From Bacteroidota bacterium (GTDB taxonomy: Bacteria; Bacteroidota; Bacteroidia; Bacteroidales; GCA-2748055): a stretch of 6,384 nt of DNA. Shown piece after piece: positions 6,065 through 6,384 of the stretch. The first letter of the stretch is position 1; the number at the start of each line of letters is the position of its first letter. The notes beneath the pieces were generated by a model. The model saw only the letters and a list, made by a program, of their open reading frames with translations, was not told the origin of the DNA and did not search any database. The stretch covers positions 1 to 6,384 of the forward strand of contig JAUVIT010000109.1 of assembly GCA_030592605.1 (NCBI GenBank), read 5' to 3'. Position numbers and translations under genes: made by a program.

Positions 6065-6384
6065 CTATATATGCATTGAAACCCTGAAAGTATAAAGGGA
6101 GTAATCTTTAGACAGATTTTCAAAGGCATACTCCAGTTTGCTACCGGTGGTTTTAGCCATCTCGATAAAGCCCAGTCCAGCCCCACCTGTGGCAGAGAAT
6201 TCCCCATTGGTAATGGTGGACCTGTAGAGCTCCTTTAATGCATTACTATCCTGGCTATTTATTTTGTCGATCCTGGTTCTGAGGGGTTTCACTTCCTGCT
6301 TCTTAACCGGATTTGTTGTCTCCATCTCAATAAGCGAATCGTTACAGCTTATCTGGAAGGAAGGACAAAATGCAGAGAAACGAT
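6065..6384 (-). CDS. SiaB/DUF6272-like protein kinase family, C-terminal part cut by the right edge
   Basis: The frame ends with TAG at 6067-6065 and stays open to the window edge, giving 105 visible residues. The ATG at 6325 is therefore probably internal: upstream codons read RFSAFCPSFQISCNDSLIE without a stop, and FQISCNDSLIE fits the strand-turn that precedes this region in full-length relatives of about 180 residues. After it come a helical DKINSQDSNALKELYRSTI, the glycine-rich GGAGLGFIEMAK (residues 47-58 counted from the internal Met) and the closing strands KLEYAFENLSKDYSLYTFRVSM. This matches, from memory, the C-terminal half of SiaB-family/DUF6272 proteins. In Pseudomonas, SiaB is the kinase that phosphorylates SiaC in the SiaABCD signalling pathway. 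No siaC (DUF1987) gene follows it here. The glycine-rich loop is probably part of the nucleotide site, which is inference. Confidence 0.8.
   Translation of the reverse strand, partial: RFSAFCPSFQISCNDSLIEMETTNPVKKQEVKPLRTRIDKINSQDSNALKELYRSTITNGEFSATGGAGLGFIEMAKTTGSKLEYAFENLSKDYSLYTFRVSMHI

Noticed and set aside
5983..6207. Minus-strand open frame of 74 codons overlapping the end of the SiaB-like gene
   Set aside because: It overlaps the conserved SiaB-like coding region in another frame and its translation resembles nothing known to me.
1..6384. Defence system, phage, insertion sequence, CRISPR or other mobile element
   Set aside because: No transposase, integrase, terminal inverted repeats, spaced repeats or defence-type genes were seen. 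All genes belong to core envelope, regulation or signalling families.

Overview
The window reads as chromosomal DNA of a member of the Bacteroidota. The evidence is the Bacteroidota-type LptE, the acidic TPR protein ending in a SLKYPEKSAYFA-like motif, the roughly 800-residue duplicated FtsX/MacB permease, the SiaB/DUF6272-type protein, and TAnnTTTG-like -7 promoter boxes in place of E. coli-type -10 boxes. It is gene-dense, with five complete genes, one gene cut by the right edge and probably the first three codons of another at the left edge. No rRNA, tRNA, CRISPR array, insertion sequence or phage gene was seen.

Left block, minus strand (2602 down to 1): a sigma-54-type AAA+/Fis regulator without a sensory domain, then lptE 2 bp downstream, then an acidic TPR-like protein 11 bp downstream, then what is probably the start of secG. 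The spacing indicates one operon for envelope biogenesis (LPS transport and probably protein translocation) with the regulator gene first. Divergently, across about 100 bp, kdsB (2704-3456, plus strand) activates Kdo for lipid A/LPS core synthesis. LPS precursor synthesis and LPS export therefore flank one divergent promoter region.

Right block, minus strand: an 816-residue FtsX/MacB-type ABC permease (3467-5917) converges on kdsB with only 10 bp between the two stop codons. Upstream of it is a 147-bp non-coding gap with a good but imperfect -24/-12 (sigma-54) promoter candidate, an inverted repeat and a direct repeat. At the right edge lies the C-terminal part of a SiaB/DUF6272-like protein. 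Its reading frame stays open to the end of the window, so the ATG at 6325 is internal.

The genes are recognisable families in a largely ordinary arrangement. No clearly new system is visible. The most useful leads are the possible sigma-54 control of the permease, the sensor-less sigma-54 activator in an LPS-export operon, and the corrected starts of the regulator and the SiaB-like gene.
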